This document shows, piece after piece, positions 1 through 8,421 of a DNA stretch of 64,000 bases. The notes beneath the pieces were generated by a model that saw only the letters and a program-made list of their open reading frames with translations, did no database searches and was not told the DNA's origin. The stretch is from positions 1 to 64,000 of the forward strand of contig CAYONZ010000001.1 in NCBI GenBank assembly GCA_964405465.1. The letters run 5' to 3'. The DNA is from CAYONZ01 sp964405465. Lineage in GTDB: Bacteria; Bdellovibrionota; Bdellovibrionia; Bdellovibrionales; JAMPXM01. The first letter of the stretch is position 1. Each line of letters opens with the position of its first letter. Made by a program: the position numbers and the translations under genes.

Positions 1-634
1 GGGCAGCCTCCATGATCATTGGATCATGTGTAGAAAAAATAAAGGTCACTCCTCGCTCTTTATTCAGATCTCGCATTAACGAAATTATTTCTCCTGCTGT
101 CTTTTTATCCAGATTCGCTGTAGGCTCATCGGCCAAAACAATTTGTGGTTTATGGACCATGGCCCTCGCCACAGCAACCCTCTGTCTTTGACCCCCACTC
201 ATTTGATTGGGTCGATGATGCATCACTTTCTCGAGTCCCACTCGTGCCAATGCTTCTCGTGCCAAGGACACTATCTCTGATTTCTTAAATCCCAATCTAA
301 GCAAAGGATATTCAACATTTTCAAGACCAGAGAGTACCGGCAAAAGATTAAATGTTTGAAATACAAACCCTAAATTTTTTCTGCGAAGATCTGCGAGTTC
401 CCGGCTTGATAAATCAGTCAATGAAGTTCCATTTAGGGAAATCTTTCCTTCACTTGGATGATCTAGACCACCGATCAGGTTCAACAAAGTGGTTTTACCG
501 CTACCCGAACTTCCCGCGAAAGCAGTAAATTCCCCTTGAGAAATTTTTAGTGAAACACTTTTCAATGCTGCAATTTTCGCTTCACCAATTCCATAAAATT
601 TTGAAACTGAATCAACACTCAGCAACTCCGCCAT
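1..634 (-). CDS. ABC transporter ATPase, LolD/MacB type (3' end outside window)
   Basis: Translated from the ATG at 634 leftward; the C-terminus lies beyond the window edge, leaving about 211 residues. Visible motifs are a Walker A (GSSGSGKTT), a signature MSGGQRQRVAVARA, a Walker B ending LADEPTANLD, and the switch histidine in STHDP. The PTANLD form and the short single-domain layout are typical of the LolD/MacB family, which powers lipoprotein release or tripartite efflux from the inner membrane. It is divergent from a LolA-like protein and an outer-membrane barrel, a neighbourhood often seen for such exporters. The permease partner is probably beyond the left edge. The substrate cannot be told from this ATPase alone. 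Confidence 0.9.
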   Translation of the reverse strand, partial: MAELLSVDSVSKFYGIGEAKIAALKSVSLKISQGEFTAFAGSSGSGKTTLLNLIGGLDHPSEGKISLNGTSLTDLSSRELADLRRKNLGFVFQTFNLLPVLSGLENVEYPLLRLGFKKSEIVSLAREALARVGLEKVMHHRPNQMSGGQRQRVAVARAMVHKPQIVLADEPTANLDKKTAGEIISLMRDLNKERGVTFIFSTHDPMIMEAA

Positions 635-810
635 ACTGAAATCCTCAATAAAAATTATTTATTTCAATATATTCTACATATTTTTGCGGAAATTACGAAC
701 TTGGCTCACCCAACAGTCTAGTCCAGTTTTGTGCATTGCCGCTTTTCAGAGTTTTCGACCAAACGAGTTGTGACTAGAATAGAAGTGATCAGCCACTTCA
801 GAGGGAGCCT

Positions 811-1539
811 ATGACAAACTTAATCTTGTTTATAACCACAATCATTCTTTCATCTTTCTCAATCGCTGCGGGAAATCCTAATCGAAATGACCTAGTCAAG
901 AAATCCGATGCTTATCGATTTATAAGTACAGATGTCTCGTTTCAGGTTGAGATCAATGATATCAAGGGTTCGACCTCACAAAAAACACGTTATAAAGTCT
1001 TTTCCAAGGGCTCAACGATGAGCCGCGTGGAGACGATCTTCCCCGAAAGACAAGCTGGACGAAAACTTCTGATGAAGGGTGATGATCTTTGGCTTTTTAC
1101 GCCAGATGTGAAGCGTCCAACACGGGTCAGTATGCAACAGCGTTTGACAGGTGAGGTCTCAAACGGCGACATCGCACGTACAAATTTTGCCGATGACTAC
1201 AACGGAGAATTGAAGGGTGAAGAAAAAATAGATGGCAAAGATTTCCTGCACCTTATTCTTAAGAAAAAACGTGACGAAGTCACCTACTCGGCAATTGACC
1301 TTTGGATCAACAAGAAAGACCACATGCCTTTTAAGGCCGTGTTCAAGACCGATGGTGGAAAAGACTTGAAGGTGGCATTTTACAAAGAGCCAAAGAAAAT
1401 GCTCGATCGCATTCTCATCACACAGATTGAAATTCAAAATAGCCTGAACAAAGAACAGAGATCGGTTTTGACTTTTTCTGGCTACAAAAAAGAGAAACTT
1501 GATGAGTCTATTTTTAACAAAGAAACATTGAATAATTGA
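811..1539 (+). CDS. LolA-like outer-membrane lipoprotein-sorting protein
   Basis: This 242-residue protein begins with a signal peptide (MTNLILFITTIILSSFSIAAG), so it acts in the periplasm. The rest looks like the LolA/LppX-fold sorting proteins that pair with ABC or RND transporters: a region around KLLMKGDDLWLFTPDVKRP, then a C-terminal half of beta strands containing DLWINKKDHMPFKAVF. The start is supported by a GAGGGAG Shine-Dalgarno just upstream. It is 4 bases ahead of the next gene, an outer-membrane barrel, and divergent from a LolD/MacB ATPase. Together they suggest an envelope lipid or lipoprotein export route. Family membership is a recognition by pattern; the cargo is unknown. Confidence 0.8.
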   Translation: MTNLILFITTIILSSFSIAAGNPNRNDLVKKSDAYRFISTDVSFQVEINDIKGSTSQKTRYKVFSKGSTMSRVETIFPERQAGRKLLMKGDDLWLFTPDVKRPTRVSMQQRLTGEVSNGDIARTNFADDYNGELKGEEKIDGKDFLHLILKKKRDEVTYSAIDLWINKKDHMPFKAVFKTDGGKDLKVAFYKEPKKMLDRILITQIEIQNSLNKEQRSVLTFSGYKKEKLDESIFNKETLNN

Positions 1540-1543
1540 AAAA

Positions 1544-2557
1544 ATGAAGAACAGAAACATACATATCGTTGCAACCCTGCTTTTAACTTTTGTCGTCGGT
1601 CCCTTTTGGAATGCCAATGCAGCGACCTATCAATACCAAATGAACTTCGACGCAAGATATGGCAACCACTACTATGGACCGCCAAATATAGCGACTCATA
1701 GACACACTTTGGAATATGAACAAAAGGCCGAATATAACGAAAGTTGGTCTTCGGTCTTTGGTGTTCGAGGTGAGGTTGAGGCCGCCTATGCCACGCTTCC
1801 GGATCGATACTCAGGAGAAGTCGGTAAAGCGGACTCGCAAACACTGCTTCCCCGTGACATCTATCTTCAATACAAAAATGGAAGCTTTCGTTCACGTCTA
1901 GGTTATCAACAAGTTGTTTGGGGAGAAGCATTTGGATTTTACTATGCCGACATTGTGAACCCCAAAGATCTGCGTGAAGCTGGATTGGGCGATCTTTCAA
2001 GAAATCGCCTCGCAACTCCAATGGTCAATGCACANNNNNNNNNNNNNNNNNNNNNNNNNNNNNNNNNNNNNNNNNNNNNNNNNNNNNNNNNNNNNNNNNN
2101 NNNNNNNNNNNNNNNNNNNNNNNNNNNNNNNNNNAATCATTTCTCCAGAGAGATGAACACGACTGACGGTCTAAATCTTACAACCAACAAAACAAATGAG
2201 CTGATTTATGTCTTTGGGCTGGACCTTCCTCCATTAAACAAATGGCAGGTTGGATTTCAATTTTCTGAAAGTCGCATCAACAATGCAAATTGGGCAGCAA
2301 GAGAAGCCACGCAATCACTTGCGTCTTCTCGAATAGCCAGAACATTTAATGGAGATGTTGCCATTGAAGCCCTCATGTCTTATTTCACCAGTGATGCCAG
2401 CAACCTTTTGCAGGCAAAGGTTACGCTTCCACTTTCGAGCCAGTTTGAACTTAGCCTTGGTGTAGATAAATTCGACGGACGAGCCACCACAGAGCTCGGG
2501 AAATTTAAGAACGCAAGCAGAGCTTGGATCTTATTTAAAGGATTTGTAAAAAAATAA
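1544..2557 (+). CDS. Outer-membrane beta-barrel protein, DUF1302-like, interrupted by an assembly gap
   Basis: The N-terminus is a signal peptide ending NANAATY, followed by alternating aromatic beta-strand sequence. The stretch RLGYQQVVWGEAFGFYYADIVNPKD resembles the GxQxxxWGE...NPxD segment of DUF1302-type barrel proteins, which often sit beside LolA-like and exporter genes. A 100-N gap (2035-2134) interrupts the gene. The frame before and after the gap is the same if exactly 100 bases are missing, but the true gap length is unknown. The encoded 337 residues would be short for this family, so sequence has probably been lost. No Shine-Dalgarno is obvious; translation is likely coupled to the upstream LolA-like gene 4 bases away. 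Confidence 0.65.
   Translation: MKNRNIHIVATLLLTFVVGPFWNANAATYQYQMNFDARYGNHYYGPPNIATHRHTLEYEQKAEYNESWSSVFGVRGEVEAAYATLPDRYSGEVGKADSQTLLPRDIYLQYKNGSFRSRLGYQQVVWGEAFGFYYADIVNPKDLREAGLGDLSRNRLATPMVNAXXXXXXXXXXXXXXXXXXXXXXXXXXXXXXXXXXNHFSREMNTTDGLNLTTNKTNELIYVFGLDLPPLNKWQVGFQFSESRINNANWAAREATQSLASSRIARTFNGDVAIEALMSYFTSDASNLLQAKVTLPLSSQFELSLGVDKFDGRATTELGKFKNASRAWILFKGFVKK
2035..2134. other. Assembly gap of exactly 100 N
   Basis: A run of exactly 100 N lies inside the outer-membrane barrel gene. The round number suggests a scaffold placeholder of unknown real length, so the reading frame across it is not evidence of continuity. Confidence 0.97.
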
Positions 2558-2570
2558 GTAACGGAAAGAA

Positions 2571-2646
2571 TGGTGGTCAGGGACGGAATCGAACCGCCGA
2601 CACGTGGATTTTCAGTCCACTGCTCTACCGACTGAGCTACCTGACC
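2571..2646 (-). tRNA. tRNA-Phe (anticodon GAA)
   Basis: On the minus strand the 76-base sequence folds as a full cloverleaf. It has a 7-bp acceptor stem (GGTCAGG with CCTGACC), a D arm with AGTCGGTAGA, an anticodon stem GTGGA/TCCAC around the loop CTGAAAA (anticodon GAA), a T loop TTCGATT, and an encoded 3' CCA at 2571-2573. It lies 13 bases after the barrel gene on the opposite strand and has its own promoter upstream. Confidence 0.97.
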
Positions 2647-2667
2647 AAATTCATGCGGAAAGTAGTA

Positions 2668-2695
2668 AGTATCTTTGGTCAGGGGAGAATGTCAA
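2668..2695 (-). promoter_or_regulatory. Sigma70-type promoter for tRNA-Phe
   Basis: On the minus strand a perfect -35 TTGACA (2695-2690) is followed after 16 bases by GATACT (2673-2668). A start near 2661 would give a leader of about 15 bases before the mature tRNA end at 2646, as expected for a tRNA gene. Confidence 0.7.
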
Positions 2696-2764
2696 ATTTT
2701 TTCTCCCCCTTTTTCTCCAAGACATTCTCTCAACGGTCTTTGCTAGATCTACCTCGCGATAGGA

Positions 2765-3934
2765 TCACTTACATTCTAAAGCATTCTTTAGATCCTTCAA
2801 AAGATCTCGAACATCTTCGATTCCTACACTCAAGCGGATCATCGAATCATCAATACCCAGAGCCTTTCGATTTTCCTGCGGAACGCTGGCGTGTGTCATG
2901 ATGGCAGGATGTTCAATCAACGACTCCACCCCCCCAAGACTCTCTGCCAACGAGAAGACACGCACACTTTCTAGAAACTTTCGGGCGGAGCTCATACCTC
3001 CCTTAATGTAGAAAGTAATCATGCTTCCCATCCCCTGCATTTGATCACAAGCCAAAGCGTGCTGCGGATGAGACTTCAAGCCTGGATAGACCACGCGTTC
3101 TACCTGTTGATGAGATTCCAAAAATTCGGCAATCTCCTTCGCATTGAGCTCATGCTGACGCATGCGAATTGGAAGGGTTTTAAGACTTCGCATCGCCAAA
3201 AATGCATCGAAGGGAGAGCAGATCGTGCCCATTGAATTGCTTAAAAATGCAATTCGATTTGCGATTTCATCGTTTGATGTCACAACTGCGCCACCTACGA
3301 TGTCACTATGTCCTCCAACGAACTTTGTCGTCGAGTGCAAAACCAAATCAGCTCCAAGCTCGAGGGGTCTCTGAAAATATGGACTCATAAAGGTATTGTC
3401 CACCACCGTCAAAATACCTTTTTCTTTCGCAATTGCGGCCGTTTTAGCAATCGGAATCAACTTCAACGTTGGATTTGTTGGCGTTTCAATCCAAATCATC
3501 TTTGTGTTCGGCTTTATCGCACGCTTTAAATTTTCGACATCAGTCAAATCAACAAACGAAAATTCAACACCGTTATGTTTGATGACCTTATCAAACAAGC
3601 GAAAAGAACCACCGTACATATCATCACATGCTACAACATGGTCACCCTGCTTCAACAAATGCATCACAGTTGTGGAAGCAGCACAACCCGATGCAAACGC
3701 GAATCCGAACTTTCCGGATTCAAGATTTGCCAAGCAATCTTCGTAAGCCTTGCGAGTCGGATTTCCGGTTCGGCTGTATTCATACCCTTTATGTACACCG
3801 GGAGATGCCTGAACATAGGTTGAACTCAAATACAGAGGCGTCATGATTGCACCCGTTGTAGGATCAGGTTCTTGTCCCGCATGAATGGCTCTCGTTGCGA
3901 ATCCAAAATCGTTAACCTTCCAATCTGTTTTCAT
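2765..3934 (-). CDS. Trans-sulfuration PLP enzyme (cystathionine gamma-lyase/gamma-synthase family)
   Basis: The 389-residue protein belongs to the Cys/Met metabolism PLP family. It starts with the typical FATRAIHAGQEPDPTTGAIM, carries EYSRTGNPTR and the PLP-lysine motif STTKFVGGHSD, and ends with SVGIEDVRDLL. It cleaves or forms cystathionine in the cytoplasm. Its ATG overlaps the stop of the upstream cystathionine beta-synthase by one base (TAATG), with GGAGG just ahead, so the two are translationally coupled. The pairing with a beta-synthase favours a gamma-lyase role, turning homocysteine into cysteine via cystathionine. Family members differ in specificity by few residues, so gamma-synthase or beta-lyase remains possible. 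Confidence 0.9.
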   Translation of the reverse strand: MKTDWKVNDFGFATRAIHAGQEPDPTTGAIMTPLYLSSTYVQASPGVHKGYEYSRTGNPTRKAYEDCLANLESGKFGFAFASGCAASTTVMHLLKQGDHVVACDDMYGGSFRLFDKVIKHNGVEFSFVDLTDVENLKRAIKPNTKMIWIETPTNPTLKLIPIAKTAAIAKEKGILTVVDNTFMSPYFQRPLELGADLVLHSTTKFVGGHSDIVGGAVVTSNDEIANRIAFLSNSMGTICSPFDAFLAMRSLKTLPIRMRQHELNAKEIAEFLESHQQVERVVYPGLKSHPQHALACDQMQGMGSMITFYIKGGMSSARKFLESVRVFSLAESLGGVESLIEHPAIMTHASVPQENRKALGIDDSMIRLSVGIEDVRDLLKDLKNALECK

Positions 3935-5298
3935 TATGCCTCCCCAAGGAATTTTGCTAAATCAATTTTAGTTACCAAATGTCCGGTTTCACGAATCCGA
4001 ATGAACGAATTTAAATCAAGCTTGTTCCTTAATTGATCAAGCGTTTCGTCAACAGATACTTCTGGCATGCTGGTTTTTGCCACATGAAGTATTGGTTCTT
4101 GCGGACTTACTCGGCCCTCAGCCAATGCAAACAAAATATCTGAAACATCTGCCACGCCCAAAACCTTGTTCTTGGACATCACCGGAACATAAGTCAGCCC
4201 TTTTTCCTTCAAGGTCGCCACAACAGTTTTCACAGTTTCTTGGGCCTGTACCGTTAGCGTTGTGGCTTTCGCACCTATTTGCTCTGCTAAAACCGCAACT
4301 TTAGTTGAAAGAAGAACCGAATCAACCAGTCCGTTATTTCGCAACCAGGTTTCGTTGAAAGCCTTGCTAAGGTAACTTCGACCAGAATCAGGCAACATGA
4401 CAACAATGTTTTTCTGCCCCGAAAGTTTTTTGGAATAAGTGATGGCAGCTGCCAAATTCGACCCACACGAAGGGCCCACAAGTAGTCCATCCTTCAAGGC
4501 CATTAGTCGACAGGCTTTAAACGATTCGGCATCAGACACCTGAACAAAATCGTCCATGACATCGAAATGTACGTTTTCAGGAACCATATCTTCACCAATT
4601 CCCTCGACTAGATAGGAGTGGGGCTTGTTTCTTATTTCTTTAAAATAGAAGAGATCGTGCAAAATACTTCCAAAAGGGTCAGCACAAACTATTTTCACAT
4701 TTGGATTTTTACTCTTCAAATAACGACCTACTCCAGAAATCGTACCCCCGGTGCCGGCTCCCGCAACAAACACATCAACCTTACCCTCCATTTGATCCCA
4801 AATTTCGGGCCCAGTTGTCTCGAGATGCTTTTTTGCATTCTGCGGATTGTGGTACTGATTTGTGTAGAAAGATCCCGGAGTGATTTCTACAAACTTGCGA
4901 GCAACCTCATAGTGACTTCGTGGATCATCTGGCTCAACTCCCGTTGGAGTAATGACAACCCTCGCTCCATAGGCACGCAACATTGCACGCTTTTCTTCGC
5001 TAATTTTGTCAGGCATCACAAAGACGCACTTGTAGCCTTTTAGCGCAGCAACCATTGCTAAGCCAACACCCGTGTTGCCAGAAGTCGCCTCAACCACTGT
5101 CCCTCCAGGTTTTAGCTGGCCTGCTCGTTCGGCTTCTTCCAAAATAGAAATGGCGATTCGATCTTTAACGCTTCCACCTGGATTAAAATACTCAACCTTT
5201 CCAAAAAATCGGTGCCCATTTTGCGGAACACAATTTTGCAACTGGATAATTGGCGTGTTTCCCACCAATTCTAAAACAGACTTATAGACCTTGCTCAT
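3934..5298 (-). CDS. Cystathionine beta-synthase with C-terminal CBS domains
   Basis: A 454-residue PLP enzyme. The N-terminal two thirds has ELVGNTPIIQL, the PLP lysine in NPGGSVKDRIA, the phosphate loop SGNTGVGLA and GAGTGGTISG. The last 120 or so residues form a CBS-domain pair (for example YVPVMSKNKVLGVADVSDIL). There is no heme-binding N-terminal extension. It joins serine and homocysteine to make cystathionine; the CBS pair may bind an adenosyl ligand as in other family members. The ATG at 5298 is chosen because CAGGAG lies 6 bases upstream and the protein then begins at the normal family start; a longer ORF to 5358 adds 20 atypical residues. The gene overlaps the small upstream gene by 17 bases. 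Confidence 0.93.
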   Translation of the reverse strand: MSKVYKSVLELVGNTPIIQLQNCVPQNGHRFFGKVEYFNPGGSVKDRIAISILEEAERAGQLKPGGTVVEATSGNTGVGLAMVAALKGYKCVFVMPDKISEEKRAMLRAYGARVVITPTGVEPDDPRSHYEVARKFVEITPGSFYTNQYHNPQNAKKHLETTGPEIWDQMEGKVDVFVAGAGTGGTISGVGRYLKSKNPNVKIVCADPFGSILHDLFYFKEIRNKPHSYLVEGIGEDMVPENVHFDVMDDFVQVSDAESFKACRLMALKDGLLVGPSCGSNLAAAITYSKKLSGQKNIVVMLPDSGRSYLSKAFNETWLRNNGLVDSVLLSTKVAVLAEQIGAKATTLTVQAQETVKTVVATLKEKGLTYVPVMSKNKVLGVADVSDILFALAEGRVSPQEPILHVAKTSMPEVSVDETLDQLRNKLDLNSFIRIRETGHLVTKIDLAKFLGEA

Positions 5299-5530
5299 TT
5301 TCAACTCCTGACTTTTTCTCAAACTCATAAAGCGCGCGCAAAAGCTCCTGCAAATCACGAATTTGATCTCCGTGATAAACGAGTCCCATGGACTGCATAA
5401 ATTTCTTTACACGGTCACCACGTGGTTTGTCTTTCGACAATTCACAGATCACTTCATCAAAATGCGACAGCATATCGGTGCACTTGTTGTCACCACGACG
5501 AACAAGTGCCGAATCTTTGTGATTGGCCAT
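5282..5530 (-). CDS. Small hypothetical protein (82 aa)
   Basis: Starting at ATG 5530 (AAGGGGAT ahead) this gives 82 charged residues, including a stretch like CTDMLSHFDEVICELSKDKP and a helical C-terminus rich in Leu/Glu (LQELLRALYEFEKK). No signal peptide or membrane segment. I do not recognise the family. It lies between the protein kinase gene and cystathionine beta-synthase, overlaps the latter by 17 bases, and is probably cotranscribed with the trans-sulfuration pair. A longer frame to 5602 is open but lacks a better start. Confidence 0.7.
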   Translation of the reverse strand: MANHKDSALVRRGDNKCTDMLSHFDEVICELSKDKPRGDRVKKFMQSMGLVYHGDQIRDLQELLRALYEFEKKSGVENEQGL

Positions 5531-5598
5531 TTGAAATCCCCTTTTCGCAGCAGCTGCGATTGTCCCCGCAACACTATAGCCGCAGGCGGAGAGAGGGT

Positions 5599-6771
5599 TC
5601 AATCATTAAAAAAATCGCGATCCACAAAGCGAACGTCTTTGTTTGGAGCTGCCTTAAATTCAAACGAACCCGAACCAAGATGCGTCTCAAAATCAAGGCG
5701 ATGGGGACCCGAGTTGAGCCTTTGAATTGAAACTGGACTATATCCGAGATCTTCTCCATCCAAACGAACGTGAACCCACCGATTGGTTCGCACCTCAAAC
5801 CGACCTGCAACAGGAATAGTACGATGATTGGGCAATGCGCCAAGAACAATCAAGGCAAATGCGAGTCCAACGGCCGAAGCTGCCAAGAGACCCCATAAAA
5901 TGTATCGCTTGGTCCCCAAATTTTTTTCCGTTGCATTAGATAGTTTTTCACCACCCTCGGCCGAAAAAACCTTGGTACGGACTTTCTTGGCACTTCTAAA
6001 CTCGCTCCATTCGGTGACCATTTTCGCAATTTTTAAACGAGCTTCTTCAGAACCCCCAACCTCAATGTAATTTCGGGATATTGGCTCATAATTTCGCAAT
6101 CCACAGCTACCGTCTGCCAAAGCAAATGAACGTTTTCTCGCTTGCCTGTCGGTATCTGGTATTTGATCAAACCCATTTTGCATATCAAAGGCTATTAATC
6201 CCAAAGAAAAGAGATCTGAAAATCTCGATGACGGTTGGTGAGCCCAGAGTTCCGGCGCCATATACTCTGGAGTTCCAACGAGATCCACACTTTCATTTTC
6301 GATACCGAAGTCGAGCAATTTAACTACACCTTCTTTATCCACCATTAGATTTTTGGGGCTGAGGTCACCGTGCCACAACCCCACATTTTGCAAGTCACGA
6401 AGGCCCGATTGCACTTGAGATATCACCTCATCGATAACATCTTGATCGAATTTTCCCTCCAGCCTCATGAGATCATAAAGAGAAAGACCATCGACAAAAT
6501 CAAGAACGAGCGCTGGTCCTGAGGGCAAGTTTTCCCAACCCCAAACACGAACACAATTTTTGGAATGCACCGCAGTTAGGACGCTGAATTCGCGCTTCAA
6601 CCAGGAAATTGAATTAGGGTTCTTTAACACTTTCAATGCTACTGAACGCGAAGAATGATCGCGACTATCGATCTGATCGGCTCTGTACACCGTACTGGTC
6701 ATCCCATCGCCGATCTGCTCCTGAACTACAAATTTGTGCCCTTCGGCGCGAACTTCTCGAACCATCCACAT
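5599..6771 (-). CDS. Membrane-anchored Ser/Thr-like protein kinase with PEGA-like C-terminus
   Basis: Residues about 12-270 form a compact protein kinase fold: glycine loop IGDGMTSTVYRA, the ATP lysine in VALKVL (K47), helix-C Glu near 61, a catalytic loop WHGDLSPKN (D136, N141), LLDFG (D154) and GTPEYMAPE. The catalytic loop has HGD rather than HRD and lacks the Lys typical of Ser/Thr kinases two residues after the Asp. A membrane segment follows near residues 287-310, then about 75 residues with a PEGA-like beta domain (RWVHVRLDGEDLGYSPVSI). The kinase would be cytoplasmic and the C-terminus periplasmic. It may head the operon with the small protein and trans-sulfuration genes. Start may be ATG 6771 or 6765. 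Confidence 0.85.
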   Translation of the reverse strand: MWMVREVRAEGHKFVVQEQIGDGMTSTVYRADQIDSRDHSSRSVALKVLKNPNSISWLKREFSVLTAVHSKNCVRVWGWENLPSGPALVLDFVDGLSLYDLMRLEGKFDQDVIDEVISQVQSGLRDLQNVGLWHGDLSPKNLMVDKEGVVKLLDFGIENESVDLVGTPEYMAPELWAHQPSSRFSDLFSLGLIAFDMQNGFDQIPDTDRQARKRSFALADGSCGLRNYEPISRNYIEVGGSEEARLKIAKMVTEWSEFRSAKKVRTKVFSAEGGEKLSNATEKNLGTKRYILWGLLAASAVGLAFALIVLGALPNHRTIPVAGRFEVRTNRWVHVRLDGEDLGYSPVSIQRLNSGPHRLDFETHLGSGSFEFKAAPNKDVRFVDRDFFND

Positions 6772-7114
6772 TCGTCTCTACAAAATCCAGACCACTGTCC
6801 GTGTAAACTCATTTAATTTTCATATAATCGAGTTCCGAAATTCGATCGCTCAAAGCCCGCCGACAATTGAGGGAGATCGATCTCTCCAAAAGAGCCTGCC
6901 TTAGAATATCTGCATTATAAAGACTATGAGTTGTTAAGCGGCACCTTTTGTCTAGTAGCTTTAAACTCAAACCATTTATATCTGTGGCAGTTGAAAAGGT
7001 TTTTNNNNNNNNNNNNNNNNNNNNNNNNNNNNNNNNNNNNNNNNNNNNNNNNNNNNNNNNNNNNNNNNNNNNNNNNNNNNNNNNNNNNNNNNNNNNNNNN
7101 NNNNGCGAACTTGT
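6772..7114. other. Gene-free stretch containing a 100-N assembly gap (7005-7104)
   Basis: About 233 bases of AT-rich sequence without a convincing gene precede a run of exactly 100 N, a scaffold placeholder. Ten bases after the gap the TadC-like gene ends. Frames that read through the N run are artefacts. The upstream part should hold the promoter of the kinase operon but I could not pick a good one. Confidence 0.9.
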
Positions 7115-7549
7115 TCATTTGCCTAACTCCCCAATGAGATGTCTCATAATTGGACCAAATAGCATCAATAGAAATGCTGGAAACTGAAACAGCAATAAGG
7201 GAACAAGTAGTTTCAAGGGAAGCAATGCCAGCACCTCCTTAATTTCACTCTCACTTGCATCCATGATTTCCATCTTCAACTCTTGAATTCGATTCAAAAT
7301 TGGCTGACCTTCCAATCCTTGTAACAACACTTCAAGCAGTGCCACCCTATAGACACTTTTCACCGAATTAATCACCTCAGACGCCGACCTCCCCTGTTCA
7401 TATGCAAAAAACAATTTCCGAACATCCTCGGTAAAGGCATCTATGTCTTGCTCTAGATATTTCTGAATACCCGTCCGCACCGATTCCCCGTTCTGTAAAC
7501 GTGTCTCTATTTCCAAAAGACACTTTAGCGGTGGAGCTAAACCTTCCAT
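7115..7549 (-). CDS. TadC-like type II/IV secretion F-domain protein, short
   Basis: 144 residues with a helical cytoplasmic part (residues about 5-75, including LQNGESVRTGIQKYLEQ and AYEQGRSASEVI) and hydrophobic helices near the C-terminus (LLPLKLLVPLLLFQFPAFLLMLFG). This matches the second half of GspF/TadC inner-membrane platform proteins, where the LPxKLxxPLxLFxFPA segment is characteristic. It overlaps the TadB-like gene upstream by 13 bases, so they form a pair. It is shorter than usual TadC (about 300 aa) because the N-terminal membrane part is missing. It sits right beside an assembly gap, so the rest of this cluster cannot be seen. Confidence 0.7.
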   Translation of the reverse strand: MEGLAPPLKCLLEIETRLQNGESVRTGIQKYLEQDIDAFTEDVRKLFFAYEQGRSASEVINSVKSVYRVALLEVLLQGLEGQPILNRIQELKMEIMDASESEIKEVLALLPLKLLVPLLLFQFPAFLLMLFGPIMRHLIGELGK

Positions 7550-8280
7550 TTTATGCCTCTTCCAATCCGAAATACGCCAATCAGCCCAGTTCCAAAAAGA
7601 AATACTGATGTGAGAATGAGATTTCTATTCTGATCCCATCCAAATGTTCGGAGTACAAAGGCCATTAAAGCAAGATAGATCACAGATAGAACTAGCGCTT
7701 GCGCGCGGGCCTGAGCAGAGACTTGTCCGGACTTACGTCGGAAATTTTCCTCTAGCCGAATTTTGTCACGCAATGATGTGAGTCTGCGTAACGCCATATG
7801 CGGCTGCATATCAACTGCCTGAAATTCAAATAAGACAGTCTTTAAGAAGCGATTTTTTTCAAGACGCTCGATTTGATGCAAAAAAACAACTCCATTGTAA
7901 AGCTCTGAAAAGAGCAAACTCTCATGCCTCTCACATGAATCAATAAGCTCGAGAAGCGCATTCCTAAAGGATTTCCCTGATTTCATTTTTAAAATAATGA
8001 CATTTAAATTCGAAAGAAATTTTTCTTTGAACCTAATTCGGCGTTCGATCACACGATAGAGAATGATTGTGACAAAAAACGTATTGCAGACCAAAATTGA
8101 AATCCAAAACAGAAATCCGTGCCTCTCCATTAACAAAAGACAGAGAAGCGAAGAAAAAAAAGTCAGATGTTTGAAAATTGGAATCTCTTTTTTTGATATC
8201 AATCGCATCTCTTCGCAAATTTCCATTGTCCGAAATGCGAATGCGAGTCCGAAAAACGAAATTAGAAATGAAATGATCAT
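7537..8280 (-). CDS. TadB-like inner-membrane platform protein
   Basis: 247 residues. N-terminal membrane helices (about 1-75, including FLISFFGLAFAF and ILVCNTFFVTIILY) are followed by a cytoplasmic helical domain with LKMKSGKSFRNALLEL, the T2SSF-type fingerprint (MxxGxSxxxAL). Two further C-terminal helices close the protein. It should work as an inner-membrane platform for a Tad or type II-like secretion motor together with the adjacent TadC-like protein. It is about 28 kb from the main Tad operon, which has its own TadB but no TadC. A GAGGTC-type Shine-Dalgarno (complement of gacctc at 8285) lies before the ATG. Confidence 0.65.
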   Translation of the reverse strand: MIISFLISFFGLAFAFRTMEICEEMRLISKKEIPIFKHLTFFSSLLCLLLMERHGFLFWISILVCNTFFVTIILYRVIERRIRFKEKFLSNLNVIILKMKSGKSFRNALLELIDSCERHESLLFSELYNGVVFLHQIERLEKNRFLKTVLFEFQAVDMQPHMALRRLTSLRDKIRLEENFRRKSGQVSAQARAQALVLSVIYLALMAFVLRTFGWDQNRNLILTSVFLFGTGLIGVFRIGRGIKWKV

Positions 8281-8338
8281 CTTCTGACCTCCGAAATTTA
8301 GAAATCTGCAAAAAAAGTGCTAAAGAAAAATTTTTTTA

Positions 8339-8366
8339 TTGACGATTAGAGTCACGATTGTAAGAT
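8339..8366 (+). promoter_or_regulatory. Sigma70 promoter for the 34-residue Lys/Ala protein
   Basis: TTGACG at 8339-8344 and TAAGAT at 8361-8366 are separated by 16 bases. Transcription would start near 8373, giving about a 50-base leader before the strong TAGGAGGA ribosome site and the ATG at 8422. Confidence 0.7.
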
Positions 8367-8421
8367 GGAAGTAAGGAAGTCTTCTTGGTTAAACAAACAA
8401 CAAATCATCCTAGGAGGATCG

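Noticed and set aside
4618..5043. 141-aa plus-strand ORF
   Set aside because: Shadow of cystathionine beta-synthase in the opposite strand.
5363..5730. Plus-strand ORFs opposite the small 82-aa gene
   Set aside because: No ribosome site and no domain; the minus-strand gene has a ribosome site and operon context.
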